This document shows positions 1 to 9,826 of a DNA stretch of 64,000 bases, piece by piece. Both the position numbers and the translations under genes were made by a program. The notes below the pieces were generated by a model that ran no database searches, was not told the origin of the DNA, and saw only the letters and a list, made by a program, of their open reading frames with translations. The stretch lies in contig CM077164.1 of assembly GCA_039583875.1 (NCBI GenBank), positions 65,565,628-65,629,627 of the forward strand, written 5' to 3'. Positions within the stretch are counted from its first letter, which is position 1. Every line of letters begins with the position of its first letter. The DNA comes from Platanthera guangdongensis. Lineage: Eukaryota > Streptophyta > Magnoliopsida > Asparagales > Orchidaceae.

Positions 1-120
1 GGTATTCTCCCGAATATACAGTACTACTTGCGATAGGTGCACTTGCCTACCTTAGCAAGCCCGCGACAATCGACTCATCGAACCAACCATAGTAAGAGTT
101 TGTTCGCGGCCATCAGGCCG
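1..120 (+). repeat. Remnant of the Tat/Athila-like non-autonomous element
   Basis: Bases 1-54 match the sense strand of the LTR found in the 29-61 kb array (shared stretch GATAGGTGCACTTGCCTAC, also at 22870). Bases 55-117 match the conserved GC-rich interior block of that element (complement seen at 33479-33545 and 52268-52335, including the CGACTCATCGAACCAACCA stretch). LTR and interior are joined in element order after an internal deletion of well over 1 kb. The fragment is in the opposite orientation to the big array. Confidence 0.75.
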
Positions 121-1111
121 CCGTATCCGACTGCAGTATTCACCGCCCCCTCGATCCATCCCAGCACGCAGTCGCAGTTGGCTTCAATCCAACTTAAGAT
201 CAGCTCCGGGCTCCGATCTACGGTCCCTCCCACCCTTACGCCAAAGACGGCATCGCCCAGGGCATGCACAATCACAAGCTCGGTTTCGTTGAGGATGCCT
301 CAATCCAATCCTTCCTCTTTGACGAACAGTACAACACCTTCCACAAGTACGACCATGCCGCCGACCCCTCCGGCCTCTCCTACGTTGGCGACGTCGAAAC
401 CCTCGAAAGTAACCAAGCCTTCTCCATTTACAACATCCCCCATTAGTAGTAGAAGCGCCGTTGCCTAGAGCTCAAGTCTGCTGAAACTGAATCTGATGAT
501 TTGTGACGGCTGCTGTCTATGCCGCTGGCCGGACGTGGAAACCCCGCGACGTCGGAGTGGCTCCTCAAAAACAAAAAATGACCCTTGGTTTGGGAAGAAA
601 GATATCATCCAAGGGGAGCTTATAGAGGAACAAAAGAAGTATGCTGAGGAGTACGCAGAGAAGATGTCCGAGAAGGGAGAGAGGGGAAGGGGGAGAAGAC
701 TGATCATGTGGACAAAACTACCTTTCATGGCAAGGAGGAGAGCGATTACCAGGGACGTTCCTGGGTCGCTCCTCCGAAGGATGCCAAGCCCTCCAATGAT
801 CACTGCTACATCCCAAAGAGGTGGGTTCACACTTAGAGTGGCCACAGGAAAGGGGTTGCTGCAATTTGATTCTTCCCCAAGCATGGTCATCTCCTCCTCT
901 CGGCTGGCATGGACACCAAGATCAAGATCTGGGGTTTGTTCAATTCAGAAAAGTGGATGAGAACCTATATGGGACACTCCAAGGCAGTCCGAGATATATC
1001 ATTCTCCAACGATGGTTCAAAGTTCTTGAGTGCTGGATTTGACAAGAACATCAAATTATCGGATACTGAAACTGGCAAGGTGATCTCAACTTTCTCCATA
1101 GGGAAGATTTA
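121..1111 (+). pseudogene. Broken PRP17/CDC40-like splicing factor fragment, copy 1
   Basis: PRP17/CDC40 is a WD40 protein of the spliceosome needed for the second splicing step. Conceptual translation in shifting frames shows the plant PRP17 middle region: a segment ending in GFNPT, then DQLRAPIYG, then [16 protein letters not shown] and YVGDVETL, then the charged linker with [10 protein letters not shown] and the [13 protein letters not shown] segment (frameshifted). It ends with the first WD repeats ([20 protein letters not shown] and a D-K-N-I-K-L blade). The first part of the protein and most of the WD propeller are absent. It carries stop codons (for example at the tyrosine after GFNPT and a run of stops at 446-454) and several frameshifts. 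Similarity stops after the STFS-G-K-I segment at an apparent exon end. It abuts a retrotransposon remnant on its left. I read it as a non-functional gene fragment duplicated with its 3' flank (copy 2 at 2509). Confidence 0.8.
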
Positions 1112-2008
1112 GGGGAGGTTAATATAATGTTTTGTAACATTCAGAGGAGGCTTTTATAATTCAATAAAAGAGGGGTGCAATCTGTAGTTTTTCAAACTAA
1201 GATGAGAGAATGGAATTGAGTCTTGCTTTATTTTGGATTTTGTTCTATGCATAGTGTTGCTGCTTGTTTATAGTACACCACACTCCACACATATATAGAC
1301 ACGTAAATAGATATGTATACAGTTGCTGGTAGTTTAAAGTTGTGGGTAGTTTAAAGTTGCTTGTAATTTACACTCCCTCGTCGACCCGTCTACTCCATCA
1401 CCCGAAAATACCTTGGCGGCTTCTTCTCTCTCTCTGCAGCTCTCTGTCGCTCGGACTCTCTACCTCCTCCATGCCTCCATCGATTCCTGCAATGCCTTTC
1501 TTACTCCATCAGCATTGTCGACCCCAATGACCGTTCTTACTCCGTCCGCATTGTCGACCCCAATGATCGTCGTGTCGACACTTACCGATACCTTGTCGGA
1601 GTGCTTTCCCATACTCGGTGTCACTTCTCCAACGAATTCATCTCCTGAACACACTGGTTTGGGATTGTTTGCCTTAAAATACCCAAGGTGAAAAAATCTG
1701 AACTCTTCGGCCTTTACAGCTTCCTCTTTCCTTCAGACATTACGTTTTTTTTGTATTTCTTTCAGCATTGCTTTAAAAGTTTATCCTTCCCTCTAAATAA
1801 GCCTTTCTCTAAGAGAGGACTCTTAACAAAGCTAGCTATGCATAAGACTAGAGTTTTCCATTCTGATTTTTTATTACATAGTGTCTTCCTTATTCTTCAA
1901 TTGCACAACATGATAGAATAATTCCACATCTGTTCACAACCCCGGAAAGAGGGGATATTAGATGCATCAATGCATTTAGGAGTTGGGTGCGAAAACCCGG
2001 ATGTTCTC
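1112..2008 (+). other. Non-coding 3' part of duplicated segment, copy 1
   Basis: Directly after the last PRP17 exon-like base there is AT-rich sequence that looks like intron. It includes, at about 1150-1190, a stretch resembling one arm of the fold-back element at 4528-4668. From about 1370 to 1700 a CT-rich block is followed by two copies of a 36-bp unit containing ATTGTCGACCCCAATGA. This block stays partly open in one frame (RIVDPNDR twice), but I recognise no protein. The remainder to the gap is unremarkable AT-rich sequence. The segment up to about 1936 is repeated at 3464-4296. Confidence 0.6.
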
Positions 2009-2508
2009 NNNNNNNNNNNNNNNNNNNNNNNNNNNNNNNNNNNNNNNNNNNNNNNNNNNNNNNNNNNNNNNNNNNNNNNNNNNNNNNNNNNNNNNNNNNN
2101 NNNNNNNNNNNNNNNNNNNNNNNNNNNNNNNNNNNNNNNNNNNNNNNNNNNNNNNNNNNNNNNNNNNNNNNNNNNNNNNNNNNNNNNNNNNNNNNNNNNN
2201 NNNNNNNNNNNNNNNNNNNNNNNNNNNNNNNNNNNNNNNNNNNNNNNNNNNNNNNNNNNNNNNNNNNNNNNNNNNNNNNNNNNNNNNNNNNNNNNNNNNN
2301 NNNNNNNNNNNNNNNNNNNNNNNNNNNNNNNNNNNNNNNNNNNNNNNNNNNNNNNNNNNNNNNNNNNNNNNNNNNNNNNNNNNNNNNNNNNNNNNNNNNN
2401 NNNNNNNNNNNNNNNNNNNNNNNNNNNNNNNNNNNNNNNNNNNNNNNNNNNNNNNNNNNNNNNNNNNNNNNNNNNNNNNNNNNNNNNNNNNNNNNNNNNN
2501 NNNNNNNN
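2009..2508. other. Assembly gap of 500 N
   Basis: Exactly 500 unspecified bases, the usual placeholder for a scaffold join of unknown size. The left edge of the second PRP17 fragment is hidden in it, so the two copies cannot be shown to be truly adjacent. Confidence 0.99.
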
Positions 2509-3463
2509 CCGCAGTTGGCTTCAATCCAACTTACGATCAGCTCCAGGCTCCGATCTACGGCCCGCCCACCCTTACGCTGAAGACGGCTTTGCCCAGGGCA
2601 TGCGCAATCACAAGCTTGGTTTCATTGAGGACGCCTCAATCAATCCTTCCCCTTTGACGAACAGTACAACATGTTCCATAAGTACGACCATTCTGCCGAC
2701 CCCCTCTCGATTCTCCTATGTTGGCGACGTCGAAACCCTCGAACGCAACCAATCTTTCTCCATCTACAACATCCCCAGTAGCAGCAGAAGCGCCACCGCC
2801 TAGAGCTCAAGTCTGCTGAAACTGAATCCGATGATCCTGTGACGGCTGTTGTCTATGCCGCTGGCCCGGACGTGGAAAACCCGCGACGTCGGAGTGGCTC
2901 CTCAAAAACAAAAAGAGCCCTTGGATTGGGAAAAAGATGTCATCCAAGGGGATCTTACAGAGGGAGAAAAGAAGTATGCTGAGGAGTACACAGAGAAGAA
3001 GTCCGAGAAGGGAAGAGAGGGGAAGGGGGAGAAGACTGATCATGTGGACAAAACTACCTTTCATGGCAAGGAGGAGAGAGAGATTACCTGGGACGTTCTG
3101 GGTCGCTCCTCCAAGGACTCCAAGCCCTCCGATGATCACTACTACATCCCAAAGAGGTGGGTTCACACTTAGAGTGGCCACACGAAAGGGGTGTGCTGCA
3201 ATTCAATTCTTCCCCAAGCATGGTCATCTCCTCCTCTCGGCGGCATGGACACAAAGATCAAGATCTGGGATGTGTTCAATTTAGGGAAGTGCATGAGAAC
3301 CTATATGGGACACTCCAAGGCAGTCCGAGATATATCATTCTCTAACGATGGTTCAAAGTTCTTGAGTGCTGGATATGACAAGACATCAAAATTATGGGAT
3401 AATGAAACTGGCAAGGTGATCTCAACTTTCTCCACAGGGAAGATTCAGGTGAGGTTAATATAA
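2509..3463 (+). pseudogene. Broken PRP17/CDC40-like splicing factor fragment, copy 2
   Basis: Second copy of the PRP17 segment, offset about 2337 bp from copy 1 and starting right at the end of the assembly gap. The tyrosine codon after GFNPT is intact here (GFNPTYDQLQAPIYG), and the linker is cleaner: 2849-3172 stays open and reads through [31 protein letters not shown] and YIPKRWVHT. The first WD repeats follow ([20 protein letters not shown], then a G-Y-D-K blade and [14 protein letters not shown]). Frameshifts remain, for example near 2575-2640, 2880 and 3175. The match stops before a GTGAGG that looks like a donor splice site. The exons upstream of this point are joined without introns, so the source could have been partly spliced RNA or a compact multi-codon exon. 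It is not expected to make a working protein. Confidence 0.8.
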
Positions 3464-4296
3464 TGTTTTGTAACATTCAGAGGAGGTTTTTGTAATTCAA
3501 TAAAAGAGGGGTGCAATCTGTAATTTTTCAAACAAGATGAGAGAATGGAATTGAGTCTTGCTTTATTTTGGATTTTGTTCTATGTATAGTGTTGCCGGTA
3601 GTTTATAATACACCACACTCCACACATATATAGACACGTAAATATATATGTATACAGTTGCTGGTAGTTTAAAGTGTGGGTAGTTTAAGTTGCTTGTAAT
3701 TTACACTCCCTCGTCGACCCGTCTGCTCCATCATCCCAAAATCCCTTGGGGCTTCTTTTCTCTCTCTCTCTGCAGCTCTCTGTCGCTAGGAATCTCTACC
3801 TTCTCCATGCCTCCACCGATTCCTGCAACGCCCTTTCTTACTCCGTCCGCATTGTCGACCCCAATGACCGTTCTTACTCCGCCCGTATCGTCGACCGCAA
3901 TGAACGTCGTGTCGACACTTGTCGATACCTTGCCGGAGTGCTTTCCCATACCCGGTGTCACTTCTCCAACGAACTTTTCTCCCGAACACACTGGTTGAGG
4001 GATTGTTTCCTTAAAATACGAACCGAAGGTGAAAAATCTGAATTCTTCGGCCTTTACAGAATCCTCTTTCCTTCAGACCTTACGTTTTTTTGTATTTCTT
4101 TCAGCATTGCTTTAAAAGTTATTCAAATGAAAATCTCCCTTTCTGATAGATGCTCACTTAGTACTTTAGAGAGACTCTTAGATAGACAACTTTAGCTGCC
4201 TCCTAGAAACTAGAGTTTTTAATTCTTTTTTTATTAGCATAGGGGCTAAGTCTAGCTATATATCAATTGCCAAATGGTAGAATGCTTCCACATCCT
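3464..4296 (+). other. Non-coding 3' part of duplicated segment, copy 2
   Basis: Repeats the 1112-1936 sequence: intron-like AT-rich stretch, CT-rich block, two 36-bp units around 3838-3905, then AT-rich tail. A reading frame at 3746-4195 spans the block in this copy, but its counterpart in copy 1 is broken and it matches no family I know. No gene is called. Confidence 0.6.
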
Positions 4297-4527
4297 ATTG
4301 ATTCAAACAATTAGGAATATGGATTTAGGGATAAGGTAGAGTCCATCACGATCATAGTTAGGATAGGGGCGAAGCCCCATGCTGTTCAGTCGGCATAGGG
4401 GCGGAGCCCTGTGTCGTCACTGCCACCGTACCGTCACGGCTGGGGATACGGGCGGAGACACATGCCTTTCAATTATAGACATACATACCTAGTATTAATT
4501 ACTCAAGTCTTCTCGAGGAGTTAGCAT
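4297..4527. other. Unassigned spacer
   Basis: Single-copy-looking sequence with two GGGGCG(A/G)AGCCC-type repeats (about 4366-4380 and 4398-4412). No reading frame or element was recognised. Confidence 0.4.
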
Positions 4528-4668
4528 AATTACAAGTTACACCTCTCTTCTTTTTGAAGTTGTAAAAACATCTCTCTTGCAAGTTTACATTTCATAACAT
4601 ATTAATATGAACTTAAGGCGGGAGGTTTTTATAATTTCAAAAGATAGAAGAGTGCAACATGTAATTTA
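4528..4668. mobile_element. Fold-back / MITE-like element
   Basis: Two imperfect inverted arms of about 50 bp (4528-4578 and 4617-4668) flank a 38-bp spacer. The left arm starts AATTACAAGTTACACCTCTC and the complement of the right arm starts AAATTACATGTTGCACTCTT. The arm sequence also appears as a single copy in the PRP17-linked segments (about 1150-1190 and 3490-3530). It has no coding capacity. No clear target duplication was found. Confidence 0.55.
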
Positions 4669-5061
4669 TAACACTTACAAGGGGAACTCCGACAATTAAA
4701 ATAAATACATATTTATATTTATATATTACCCCAACAGTGATAGTGCCTCCGACCATAATTGAATAATTTATTATAATTATATACATCATTAAACAAGCAC
4801 ATAAAAATTATTAATGAAAGTAAATATTAGTTAAATGAATATAAAATAGTAATTAGTTAGTTTTCTTCAGTTCTCTTACTTTTTATTGTAAAACAGTAGG
4901 GAGAGACAGAGCAATCACACTTTAGATGATTAATAAAATAAATTTCTTAGGTAGTTTCATAATTTATATTTAAAAAGTGGACGGTGACGTTTTTCAGAAA
5001 ATGAAAAGGAGGAAAAAAAGTCCACTCAAATGGGACCTTAAACTCATTCATGCAACACTTT
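4669..5061. other. AT-rich spacer without recognised content
   Basis: AT-rich sequence with no sustained reading frame, no RNA gene and no repeat that I can link to the rest of the window. Confidence 0.5.
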
Positions 5062-5286
5062 GGCTCCGTTTTGCGTGATGTTTTTACTCTTGTGTGTTTG
5101 GACAACAATACCATCTCATAGAATGCATGTTGGGCATGACAATGATTGTGACCGCCACTAAGAAAAGAAGACTAGTTTTGAACATTAAAGTAGATGTAGT
5201 TCCTTAAGTTGACTTGGTCGCACATTCACAAACAACGATTCATAACCACTGCGTTCATGACCACCACCGCCGTGTCAAACGGAGTC
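5062..5286. mobile_element. Small inverted-repeat element 1 (MITE-like)
   Basis: About 225 bp bounded by inverted ends: left GGCTCCGTTTTGCGTG, right (complement) GACTCCGTTTGACACGG. The right end continues inward as GGTGGTCATGAACG on the complement, similar to the left end of the element at 5552. It is non-coding. Target duplications are not convincing, so the superfamily (hAT or PIF/Harbinger) stays open. Confidence 0.5.
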
Positions 5287-5551
5287 GTCCTCATTAAACA
5301 AACAAAAAATGTGATTAATGATTTACTAATCATTTATATTAAAGATAATATGTTCTAAGATGCAATGCATAATGTAATGTTTTAAGATGCATGGTGTAGT
5401 AATATTTAAGAGTTTAAGAACCCATCTTCCTTCATGTAGTTTCTACTGTGTGCTTCAGTCAGCCCCTTAATAATCTGAATTAGATTGTTATCAGAGTACT
5501 AAGAAATTGAACTATGGGCATTAATAATGAAAAAATGTTGGTTGACTTGGC
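5287..5551. other. AT-rich spacer between two MITE-like elements
   Basis: Contains short repeats of the AATGTTTTAAGATGCATGG type near 5355-5395. No gene is seen. Confidence 0.4.
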
Positions 5552-5733
5552 GACTCCGTTTGGTACGGTGATGTCAGTCATGAACATGGGGGTTAAATTG
5601 TCATTTGGTAACGCCCACCTAAGAAACTTCATTCACTTTTTTATTTAAAGGGATGATATTTGTTAGGTGATCTTTAATGAATGACAGTTTAACACATACA
5701 TTTACAACCGCCACCATCGTGTCAAAGGGAGCC
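5552..5733. mobile_element. Small inverted-repeat element 2 (MITE-like)
   Basis: About 182 bp with left end GACTCCGTTTGGTACGGTG and right end (complement) GGCTCCCTTTGACACGATGG. It is the same terminal family as 5062-5286 but shorter, so likely a second non-autonomous copy. It is non-coding. Confidence 0.5.
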
Positions 5734-6142
5734 TTGAACTCTTTCATAAGCGGATGGCAATGATGATCGGCGTGATGCTGGTCTAGATGCTAAAAAAGAC
5801 AATTTCAAAGACATGCTGTAATTTGTAATTACAGTCTTGTTGTAAATGGTCCATGTCTTGATCACGTGCGTGGTCGCGTTAGCCAATTTCTCTTTTTTGC
5901 TCACCACAAGTATTTAAGATATTATTTATGCATTAAAACGTGTTTTAAAAAATAACTTCCGGTCAAACCCTTAAAATCCAATCTGAAATCAAATTTTAAT
6001 GACCTTTTTTGCTGGTGGTCCAATGGCTGGTGGAGTAGTTGAAATTTCACCCCATCTATCTTTTGTATACTTGCTTCCATAAAATTGCTCCCTTGTTGAT
6101 AGTAGAACTAGATTATTCAGGCTCAGTTTGAGGGACTTATTT
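5734..6142. other. Unassigned sequence left of the gypsy array
   Basis: No sustained reading frame and no recognised repeat. The last five bases (TATTT, 6138-6142) would be the left target duplication of the array; its right partner lies outside the visible sequence. Confidence 0.45.
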
Positions 6143-8171
6143 TGTAACACCCCAAAATTGCAGAGTGGGCAACTTTTGGGTGACACAGCCTGTGATACGG
6201 GCGTGTCCCAGGGCGTGTCCTGCTCGAGTTGAGCAGTTGGGTGCGTGGTCGACGAAATTCGGTCGACGAAGTTTTCGGGAGGTCACGCCCTGTGACAGGG
6301 GGCGTGACCTAGGGCGTGTCCCCTCTGGTCGACGAACTGCGCTCGACGATTGTCGAGCGTCAAGAAAGGGGTACACGGCCTATGACACGGGCGTGTCCCG
6401 CTGTGTCGAGAGGTCGACAATTTTCTCTCGACGAGGTGTCGAGTGGGTTACACGCCCTGGGTCACGGGCGTGACTGGGCTGACACGGGCGTGTACCCTGG
6501 CCATGTTCTATTTTGGATATGTCAGAATGAGTCGGTTCGTGTGCTGCTTAAGGTACGCACCCTATGACACGTGCGTGTCACAGGGCGTGTCAGTCCCGAA
6601 AAGTGATTTTGTTAGCATTTATGTCTGTTCATTTCCCTGTTCTGGATCTAATGGTCTAGGCTTCTTTCCTGTGGATAATAAGGTCGAGAATGGGATAAAG
6701 TCCCTTCATTCTCATCTCCATCTCTTCTCATTTCAAGAGAGAGAAAATGAAAGGGAAAGGCCAAAGCAAGGAAGGGAGAAAGGAAAACCAGCTGCTGGAG
6801 GAGCTGTGGAGTGCAGATTGAAGATCCGAGAATGGATTCGTGAAGGCAAAGCCGAGGCGGTGACTTCCATCCGGATACTTCATGGCGCCGAAGCGATCTT
6901 CGAGGGTAACAATCTCCTTCTTGGACATCAAAGTCCTTTCTTTATGCATGTGCGTGGAATCCTCCACCAAGAGGTGGATCTCGTAAGTGATTCCTTAGTT
7001 AAATTTGCATCTAGAGCCAGAAGTGTGGAGTACGTCATAAGCAAGATGTGTGAAGCCCATCTGGACGGATAGTCTAGATTGGTGATGGTCATGGGTAAAC
7101 CGGAGAAGACTGCGTGGATTTAACGATATGAAATATGTGTATGGGATGAATAAATGATATATGATGTTGCTTCCGGATGAATGGAGGCTCTGGTTAAGCT
7201 CCTTGTATTATGAGCGCTGCGGGTGCTATTTGTTCTGCGAGAGCGGTGAAAAGCTGCGGCTGAACAGGAGGGAAAGCTGACCCGCGTCAAGCTGCGGTAT
7301 TGACGATTTGAGCACGGGAAAAGGCTAATCTCTACCTGGTTAATTTGGGAGGTCGATTGGTGGCAATGCAAAAGGGGGCTGCGGTAATACCTGACTTGCT
7401 ACACCACAGTGGTGGGTCGATCTAAATGCTCAATTTTGCTGTGGGGTTAGTACCTCTGAATGGTTTGGGCGGAATGCACACAGCATGCGTGTTGTGGTGA
7501 CCAGAACCGGCCAGCTAACAAGTTAATAACCTCTTATCGGCGGTGTACGACTGGGATACCCGGTACACCAAAAATGTGCCCTGAGTGCACGAAGAGTCTG
7601 GTGGATACCTGTATTTGTGGTGTGATTGTGATTGCTAAGCTGATAGAGTTTATGATATGGCAATGCATATAGGGAAGGAACCACTGCCCCGGGTAAGGTG
7701 TAGGGTTGTTATAATTGGTCAGTTAAAGCTGACCGTTACTTTGTTTACCGCTCTTGGGTGGATATGTGTTTGCAGGTGATGATGATTTGAAATAAAATAA
7801 GAGGGTTGAAGGCTTGCTGCTTAAGGCCCTTGAAGGCCGTGCAAAGCGTGTTTGGATTTCATGTGTGGCCGGCCTGCGTGCCGATGTATGAAGTTGTATT
7901 GGTGTAATGAGAAACTTGTAAGGCCATAAGGCCTGTGTGTGGGTGAGTTGTATACATTCCTGGTTTTGATATATAATGTGGAATTTATATAGTGGTGGAC
8001 ATTCTTTGAGTTTAGTTCATTTAACTTAAAATGCTGCGCTAGAATGTATTGAGTTAGAATGCGAGTAGATTTTGATTTCAACAAGTAATTACGCCCCTTG
8101 TCTGTGACATATGGCGTGGGGCCCCGGCCGGACCCACCGTTATATGCCACGTGACGAGTGGGGGCGTTACA
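6143..8171 (+). repeat. Gypsy LTR1 (5' LTR, about 2.03 kb)
   Basis: Starts TGTAACACCCC and ends GGGGGCGTTACA, immediately before a primer binding site. The first 450 bp are rich in CG-containing inverted repeats. The rest contains purine-rich and mixed sequence matched over its whole length by LTR2. A frame open at 6443-7072 is broken in LTR2 and is not taken as a gene. Confidence 0.9.
6176..6600 (+). promoter_or_regulatory. U3 palindromic repeat block of gypsy LTR1
   Basis: Dense run of short inverted repeats: GACACGGGCGTGTC type (arms GACACG/CGTGTC), CACGCCC...GGGCGTG pairs, GGTCGACGAA twice at 6248-6275, and CTCGACGATTGTCGAG near 6342-6357. It lies in the upstream (U3) part of the LTR, so an enhancer or silencing-target role is plausible but unproven. 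The same block is at 9865-10320 in LTR2. Confidence 0.6.
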
Positions 8172-8174
8172 AAG

Positions 8175-8190
8175 TGGTATCAGAGCCAGG
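8175..8190 (+). other. Primer binding site, gypsy unit 1
   Basis: TGGTATCAGAGCCAGG begins 4 bases after the LTR end. It is complementary to the 3' end of initiator methionine tRNA, the usual primer of plant gypsy and copia elements. Confidence 0.9.
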
Positions 8191-8333
8191 TTTAGATTGT
8201 TTGGGAGGAGAGAATATAATTGACCTCATGAATGTCCACTACGAATGTATTTCATGCACGAAAGGGGCATGAGCGTGTTGTCAATGTATACTGACCGTTA
8301 TGATATGGTTGATTAATGGTGTTAGATTGATAA

Positions 8334-9529
8334 GTGGCGAGGAGTGATGCTGGGCAGTCTGAACCCCAGAGGTCTGACGAGAGTGCAGCACCAATTGAAG
8401 CGCCTAAGCCTCCTTCGGCGGAGACCATACGGGTGGTAACGTAGATAGTGCTTGTGGTATTACAGGCACAACTGATTGGGCAGGCAAGGCCTGTAGGAGT
8501 ACCAGTTCAGACTGGTGCAATGCAAGAACGTGCTGCAGTTGTGGTGGAGGAGCAAGCAACAAGTGAGTCATCAAAAATCTTTATGGAGTTTCATCCACCT
8601 ACGTTTGGTGAAGCGCTTTCCCAACGCAGGCGGAAGATTGGTTGGCTAGAGTAAAGAGGATACTGTCTGCAATCAGGATGCCAGAGGAGCAGAAGGTGAC
8701 CTTAGCCACTTTTCTGCTAGAAAGAGCTGCGTGATTATGGTGGGATGATATGGAGGTACATCACTTGGCAGGTCGAGGTTTAGCAGAGGTCTCAATTGAA
8801 GAATTCTCCCAATTGTTTTTAGCCAAGTATTTGTCAGTGTCGCAGCGGATTGCGATGGAAAATGAGTTTCAACGTCTGGTGCAAGGTGAGACTGATATTG
8901 ATACGTACCTGCATGAGTTTACCAGACTTGGTCGCTATGCGGGGTCTACTTTTGCTGAAGAGGCTCGAAAGACGAATCGATTTTATGAGGGACTGCGTGA
9001 TGAATTACGGTTGGCACTCCCGAGTTTGGTGAATCAAGGCTTCCAAGCATTGGTCGAAACGGCCAGGGCACTGGAGAAAGATTTGAAACGAGTGCAGGAT
9101 AAAAAGAAGGTGGCAATGGAGAAGCCGAAATTTAAAGTCCCGCAGTCTCAATAATTAGAGTTTCGGAAATGAGATAAGAAGAAGTTCAGGTATGCTGAAC
9201 CAACTTCTTCAACTGTTTCATCGGGCGCAACCTATGGACAAGGACGGGTTGAAACCCATACATGTTTTAAATATGGAAAACAGTGACATATAGCCCCTAA
9301 TTGTTGGAGAGGCCCTCCAGGGAGTGAGAAAAGGACGGATGCTTCTTATAACGAAAAGGGTAAAGCAGTGGCCGAATCATCTGCATCCCAGACGCAACCT
9401 CAATTGCATAATCTGGAAGTGCAAGAGCCGCAAAGCTCAGTCGGTGAAATACAACCTCGCGTGTTTAGGTTGGAACTACAAGAGGCTATCAAACGTATTA
9501 TGAATGAAGATGCGGCTGAGCGGAAATAA
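8334..9529 (+). pseudogene. Gypsy gag, interior 1 (decayed)
   Basis: Gag forms the particle that packages element RNA. The central part (8730-9154) reads cleanly as a plant gypsy gag core: a WWDDMEVHHL-like start, EEFSQLFLAKYL, EFQRLVQGETDIDTYLHEF, LGRYAGSTFAEEARKTNRF, YEGLRDELRLALP, then ARALEKDLKRVQDKKK. Downstream are a basic linker and a zinc knuckle (CFKYGKQ.HIAPNCW, with the second Cys replaced by Tyr and a stop at the next codon). The frame ends with a VFRLELQEAIKRIMN tail just before the 3' untranslated region. In other chromoviruses an RVFALT.QEA segment at this point leads into protease; here the frame simply stops, so pol appears to have been deleted ancestrally. The likely start is the GTGGCGAGGAGTGATG stretch at 8334, but its first codon is GTG in all three copies. 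Stops at 8443, 8731, 9152, 9170 and 9284 and an upstream frameshift inactivate it. Confidence 0.8.
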
Positions 9530-9826
9530 ATGCCCTATGTGATTATTTTGGTGTACATATTTGTGGTGTATGTTATATCATATGTGAGTATGATGTTTGA
9601 GCTATCTTGACGTACATATGTTAGAAATATGTATGTGTGTATGGTATACAAGTGATGTTTCTTTTGTGTGATGCCGTGGGGAGAGACAAGCTGCGACCCC
9701 GGAGCTCTAACCTATATCGTTTTGTTAAGGTGATCGTTTTCTTGTGGTGCAACGAGAAATGCGTATTTGACAGTCTGTAGGTAAGCCAAATTTCGAGGAC
9801 GAAATTTGTTTGAAGGAAGGGAGGAT
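9530..9826 (+). other. 3' untranslated region and polypurine tract, gypsy unit 1
   Basis: Non-coding tail after gag. It ends with CGAGGACGAAATTTG (about 9794-9808) and the purine tract GAAGGAAGGGAGGAT (9812-9826) that primes plus-strand synthesis directly against LTR2. An equivalent tract at 17746-17763 precedes LTR4. Confidence 0.8.

Noticed and set aside
2009..2508. Long frames of unknown residues across the gap
   Set aside because: They are produced by translating N; no sequence information is present.
6137..6376. Minus-strand frames over the gypsy U3 block
   Set aside because: CG-rich palindromes lack stops in several frames; there is no conserved start and no domain.
6443..7072. 209-residue open frame in gypsy LTR1
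   Set aside because: It spans LTR sequence including the palindromic block and is broken in LTR2. No domain recognised.
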